In this document: piece by piece, positions 25,513-28,451 of the stretch | Layout of the letters: each line of letters begins with the position of its first letter | Position numbering within the stretch: the stretch's first letter is position 1 | NCBI GenBank assembly: GCA_037074765.1 | Contig: JBAMDO010000391.1 | Coordinates: 1 to 28,451, forward strand | DNA length: 28,451 nt | Direction of reading: 5' to 3' | Origin: Mansonella perstans | Lineage: Eukaryota; Nematoda; Chromadorea; Rhabditida; Onchocercidae | Program-made: the position numbers and the translations under genes | The notes under the pieces: generated by a model | Seen by the model: the letters and a program-made list of their open reading frames with translations, nothing else | Told to the model about the DNA's origin: nothing | Database searches by the model: none

Positions 25513-26754
25513 GTTAGTTGATCGATCGATTATTTTCATTTTTGGTGTTTTTCAAATGATATCGTCTGGAATGGGTAATTTTGTTTCTTGTTTTTTTCCC
25601 ATTAATATAATTACTTTTTTAATTTTCTTTCTTATTTTATACTTTGAAAAATTTTTCGAGCATTTAATATAAAAAGGCAGATTTTTTTTACTATAAAATT
25701 AGCTTTAATTAAATTAACCATAATCTTTAATTAATTATAACTAGTGCAACTTTTGATTAATTACAACAAATATATTCATATTTACCTATGACCAAAAAAT
25801 AAATTTTACTCATGATTTTATTTCGATACGTATCTGTAAGTTTAACTGACTTTTTTTATCAGGGTGTGGAATTGAATTAGAATGAAATAAAACGAAAGGT
25901 AAAAAGTGACACCGAGATAATAATTTGGTATTAAATGGAATCTGAATCGATCAATTGCATCGACAAATTTGAATTAAGTAATTCTTTTGCGGTCAGTTAA
26001 TTAGATGGTACAAAAAAAAAAAAAAAAAAAGGAAAAAAAACAAAAGCTTGCAAATAAATGAAAAAACTTGTAATAATCAAATAATACAGATGAAATGACA
26101 AATAAATAATTTTTAAATTTCATTTTACTGCAATATTTACTTCAATGTTTTCAAAGTTTTGAAAAATTATGATTAAATATACGATGAAAATCACTTTTAT
26201 TTATCACTTATAATTCTTCACCTTTCTTTTTTCTCGGTCTTTTTTAGTATTTAAGAACCAATTTGATTCTCCGAAATCATAGTTTTATCATGATGTGTTG
26301 GTGATGATGATAATGATGAAGTCGTGATTTTGATGTGATTGCTCATTTCTTATGAAATATTGTAAAAGAGAAAGAAGATTTTTTCGATTTTTTGCTGAAA
26401 TTTTTCTGCAAAACACTTCATTTCAACATTGTTGCCATACTTTCTAATTTCTAAAATTTTTTTTGCATACTTTTTTGATAATTAAAAGTTTGAGTTTGAT
26501 AATCCAATTTTGTTTATGTTATCAAAAAAAAAATAGAAAAAAATGTTTACCAAAAAAATTCATTCGTTCCATTCATATGAACGCCCAATCGAATCATTTC
26601 ATAAGTTGTCATCATTGATTAATTGGTTCATTTTGTAATTTGAAACTAAAGAAAAAAATTGAAATTTTAGTCAACAAAAATATAGTGTACATTTTTAGGG
26701 AACAATTTTAGGGCTTTTTTTCCATTTTCAGGAAATAATTTCAGTAATTTCAGA

Positions 26755-26871
26755 ATGATTATCCAATCGTTCCTTCCAGACCAGACTGTGGGCAACTACG
26801 AAGAAACAAAAGAGCATGAAAGAACAGAATGGATGATTTGTAGAAGTTTTGGGAAGTTTTATTATAAATAA
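26755..26871 (+). CDS. Doubtful 38-aa ORF, possible exon
   Basis: After a TTTCAG at 26748-26753, ATG at 26755 opens 38 codons to TAA, with a composition richer in charged residues than its surroundings (DQTVGNYEETKEHERTEWM). No family is recognised and no partner exon was found. It may be an isolated last exon, a gene relic or chance. Confidence 0.2.
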   Translation: MIIQSFLPDQTVGNYEETKEHERTEWMICRSFGKFYYK

Positions 26872-27463
26872 TGAATACCCATATATGTCTTTCAATTTTA
26901 GATAATTAGTTGAATGATCGATTGATTAAAATGATGAATGAATGAATCTTGGGAATAATTGAAATTAAAATTTAAATACTAAAACATTAACTTAAATTTA
27001 TTACTCATCCTATTCAAGTGCTTTTACTTATTTTATTTCTGCCGTTTACTTTTTTTTCATTTTTAATATGTCACATCATCCAGGATTTTTTTCATTTTGA
27101 ATTCTAACCAAAATTAGTTTAAAAAAACGAAGTTGAAAATTTTTTCGAAATTTCATTTTTTAATCCTTATTAAATATTAATTGAATGCGAGAGCAAAAAA
27201 GAAGAAAAGTGAACCAAATGATGTGTTTTTGAACTAGGGCGCTTTCATTATCATTCTGAAACTTTGCTCAAGCTTAATTACCTGCTGCTTTAAATTTAAG
27301 TTTGAAAAATTATTAAAAGTAAAATGAGCATAAAAGTTCTGGGGAAGGAAAAATTTTAATTTGACGGTTAATTTATCAAAAAAAGTAAGAATGCATTATG
27401 CAATTTAATTATCAAGCAGATAATATGACCTTAAGTATTGCTTTTCTTTAAAAAAGTTCTTTA

Positions 27464-27550
27464 TTATTTTAATGAATTTGTTCTAAGAGCAATCAAATTG
27501 TTGATATCAAAGATGGTGCAGGTCCATCGTTTCGCTCTAGACGTCGTCAT
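27464..27550 (-). pseudogene. Candidate 5' end of circovirus-like rep (motif I region)
   Basis: ATG at 27550 opens 28 codons. Residues 7-18 read KRWTCTIFDINN, resembling the start of CRESS-DNA Rep proteins, where a KRW-type run leads into motif I (FTxNN-like). The match is imperfect, as if three residues were inserted before NN, and the frame stops at 27464-27466. Its place, 84 bp downstream of the origin nonamer and 47 bp downstream of a TATA box on the same strand, is where a circovirus rep begins. By resemblance alone the call is weak; the position strengthens it. Nothing between motif I and motif II is present. Confidence 0.45.
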
Positions 27551-27597
27551 TGTTTCAGCAATGGTTTTGATATATTTGTTTTTGCTTAGGGAGAGTG

Positions 27598-27606
27598 CTT
27601 TATATA
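27598..27606 (-). promoter_or_regulatory. TATA box of viral rep-type promoter
   Basis: TATATAAAG on the minus strand, between the origin nonamer and the candidate rep ATG. In AT-rich DNA a TATA string alone means little; the ordered nonamer-TATA-ATG layout is the evidence. Confidence 0.4.
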
Positions 27607-27621
27607 ATGAATAATTTGATC

Positions 27622-27652
27622 TATTGCAAATAAGGTAATACTAAGAGCAATA
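27622..27652 (-). other. Circovirus-type replication origin stem-loop
   Basis: The minus strand carries TAGTATTAC at 27643-27635, identical to the circovirus origin nonamer that Rep nicks during rolling-circle replication. It lies in a 19-nt loop closed by a 6-bp perfect stem (TATTGC 27652-27647 with GCAATA 27627-27622). The stem is shorter and the loop longer than usual, so it is probably degenerate. A near-copy, TAGTATTGC, begins at 27655 and overlaps the stem. A chance nonamer somewhere in a window this AT-rich would not be surprising, but one 9 bp from the end of a Rep helicase fragment is. Confidence 0.55.
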
Positions 27653-27994
27653 CTAGAAGTCGTCAAGTATGACAAGTTCCTGTTGTTGATAGCCATCCCA
27701 CCATTTTTCTGTATTTGCTGTTTTTATGTAGAAATTTTTACTAAGTGATGTAGCGAAAGTGGTTTTTCCTATTCCCGGTTGTCCTAAAATTAGGTATAGT
27801 TCTGTGGTTGTGTTTCTGTCTTCTGTTATGTATGATTTTAATTGTTGCAGTTTAGTTAAATTGCGCATGACAAATAGGTTGTCATGTTCTATCATTTGAA
27901 TGATGGTTATTTCATTTTTTAAGTATTTATTTAGCAGGTGGGATTGGTTATCTGTTGATCGTCGTTTCCTTGTCTCCTGTGGCCGTGTTCCTAT
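27653..27994 (-). pseudogene. rep: Endogenous CRESS-DNA virus Rep, linker plus SF3 helicase fragment
   Basis: An open frame of 113 codons on the minus strand. It begins in the inter-domain linker (IGTRPQETRKRRSTDNQ, lying within the inverted-repeat arm) and continues into the superfamily 3 helicase. Walker A GQPGIGKTT is at about 27758-27784, KWWDGY follows, and Walker B VILDDF is at 27656-27673, with TAG directly after. Spacing and motifs match circovirus/cyclovirus Rep. The rest of the helicase (motif C, arginine finger) and all of Cap are missing. At the 5' side an in-frame TAA (27997-27995) sits exactly at the edge of the inverted repeat, so it is severed from its endonuclease domain. Non-functional as it stands, though the open frame is well kept, which suggests a fairly recent insertion. 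Confidence 0.9.
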
Positions 27995-27996
27995 TT
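27944..27996. repeat. Left arm of perfect 53-bp inverted repeat
   Basis: Its reverse complement is found without mismatch at 28137-28189; the two are separated by 140 bp. Both copies encode the Rep linker, each reading into its own flanking Rep fragment. Confidence 0.97.
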
Positions 27997-28189
27997 ACAA
28001 TGTTATTTCCAATTCAACTCAGCTGTAAGATTCAGTACACTACAGCAACATCTACCCAGAGGCAGCCATCTCGAAAAAGCCAAAGGAACTCCATACCAAA
28101 ACTTCCAATACTGCAGCAAAGAACATATCCAAGAAGAAATAGGAACACGGCCACAGGAGACAAGGAAACGACGATCAACAGATAACCAA
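27995..28189 (+). pseudogene. rep: Endogenous CRESS-DNA virus Rep, endonuclease-domain fragment
   Basis: The plus-strand frame reads LQCYFQFNSAVRFSTL from 27995, a remnant of HUH motif II (HLQGxxxF) that begins exactly at the inverted-repeat edge with its His missing. It continues as LPRGSHLEKAKGT and reaches motif III YCSK with the catalytic Tyr codon at 28109-28111, then the linker EIGTRPQETRKRRSTDNQ up to 28189. It lies head to head with the helicase fragment and shares its linker as the inverted repeat. The same frame stays open for 35 further codons into the satellite, ending at TAA 28295-28297; that part does not look like Rep. No motif I is attached. Confidence 0.85.
28137..28189. repeat. 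Right arm of perfect 53-bp inverted repeat
   Basis: The partner of 27944-27996. It ends exactly where the 82-bp satellite begins, so the repeat edge is also a junction between viral-like and satellite DNA. Confidence 0.97.
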
Positions 28190-28451
28190 CTTTCTATCTA
28201 CCAAAACACACGTAACATTGGCTTGGATGGCTGGCATGATTGCTCTTTGGAAACGGAATCCAATACGCAAACTTTCTATCTACCAAAACACACGTAACAT
28301 TGGCTTGGATGGCTGGCATGATTGCTCTTTGGAAACGGAATCCAATACGCAAACTTTCTATCTACCAAAACACACGTAACATTGGCTGGGATGGCTGGCA
28401 TGATTGCTCTTTGGAAACGGAATCCAATACGCAAACTTTCTATCTACCAAA
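28190..28451. repeat. 82-bp tandem satellite, at least 3.2 copies, continuing off the window
   Basis: Units start at 28190, 28272, 28354 and 28436. The first two are identical; the third differs by one base (GGCTGGG for GGCTTGG). By count a unit is about 43% GC, well above the flanks. Because 82 is not a multiple of three, the reading frame rotates; one rotation reads TLAWMAGMIALWKRNPIRK, which looks protein-like but is unidentified. The near identity of the copies points to recent amplification or to an assembly collapse point at a contig edge. Confidence 0.95.

Larger units (their letters stand above)
20775..26700. other. Gene-poor AT-rich region downstream of hexosaminidase
   Basis: Nearly 6 kb with no recognisable exon on either strand. 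Open frames of 60-90 codons (21913-22098 plus, 24395-24667 minus, 24797-25069 minus) consist of Phe/Leu/Ile/Asn/Lys expected from AT-rich DNA. A 43-codon ATG frame at about 23077-23208 has more even composition but no motif. A duplicated phrase (CATAAATATTAAGACAT, CATAAATGTTAAGGCAT) occurs near 23202 and 23252. Confidence 0.5.

Noticed and set aside
27955..28185. Plus-strand 76-codon frame with a basic, Arg-rich C-terminal half, resembling a capsid N-terminus
   Set aside because: It is an out-of-frame shadow of the Rep endonuclease fragment, whose proper frame carries YCSK and the linker.

Overview
The window looks like nuclear DNA of a nematode. It is strongly AT-rich, genes are cut into many small exons by AT-rich introns ending in TTTCAG-type acceptors, and it is full of homopolymers and simple repeats. 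The protein families (GH20 hexosaminidase, TRM11, carboxylesterase, a lustrin-type Cys-rich secreted protein) fit a nematode. A parasitic clade III (spirurid/filarial-like) worm is my guess; the species cannot be read from the sequence.

Layout. 1-2250 holds nothing I recognise. 2255-4850 (+) is a decayed carboxylesterase pseudogene with several recognisable exons, frameshifts, a stop and ruined catalytic motifs. 5654-11665 (-) is a TRM11-type tRNA guanosine methyltransferase gene in about 12 exons with intact SAM-binding and DPPY motifs. Its 2.8 kb intron 10 carries an opposite-strand small gene (exons between about 7226 and 8356) for a secreted lustrin-type Cys-rich protein. 11700-15050 is intergenic and repeat-rich: an (ATT)n run and a large CA array interleaved with copies of a ~45-bp unit. 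15058-16253 (+) has exons of an unrecognised, possibly secreted, Lys-rich small protein. It ends 132 bp upstream of a complete 10-exon beta-hexosaminidase gene (16386-20774, +, 544 aa). 20775-27463 is gene-poor, with small repeats and a doubtful 38-codon ORF.

The most unusual part is the right end. At 27464-28189 lie scrambled pieces of a circovirus-like (CRESS-DNA) Rep gene. A helicase fragment with Walker A and B is on the minus strand. An endonuclease fragment with motif III is on the plus strand. A perfect 53-bp inverted repeat, made of the Rep inter-domain linker, joins the two. Next to the helicase break on the minus strand come, in the order found in a circovirus, an exact origin nonamer in a small stem-loop, a TATA box and an ATG that opens a peptide resembling Rep motif I. 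The right arm of the inverted repeat runs directly into an 82-bp tandem satellite (28190 to the window end). This is best read as a rearranged, non-functional endogenous viral element; an assembly fold-back has to be excluded.

Host genes: TRM11 acts in tRNA modification in the cytoplasm, hexosaminidase in lysosomal or secreted glycan breakdown, and the Cys-rich protein is probably extracellular. No shared pathway is evident.
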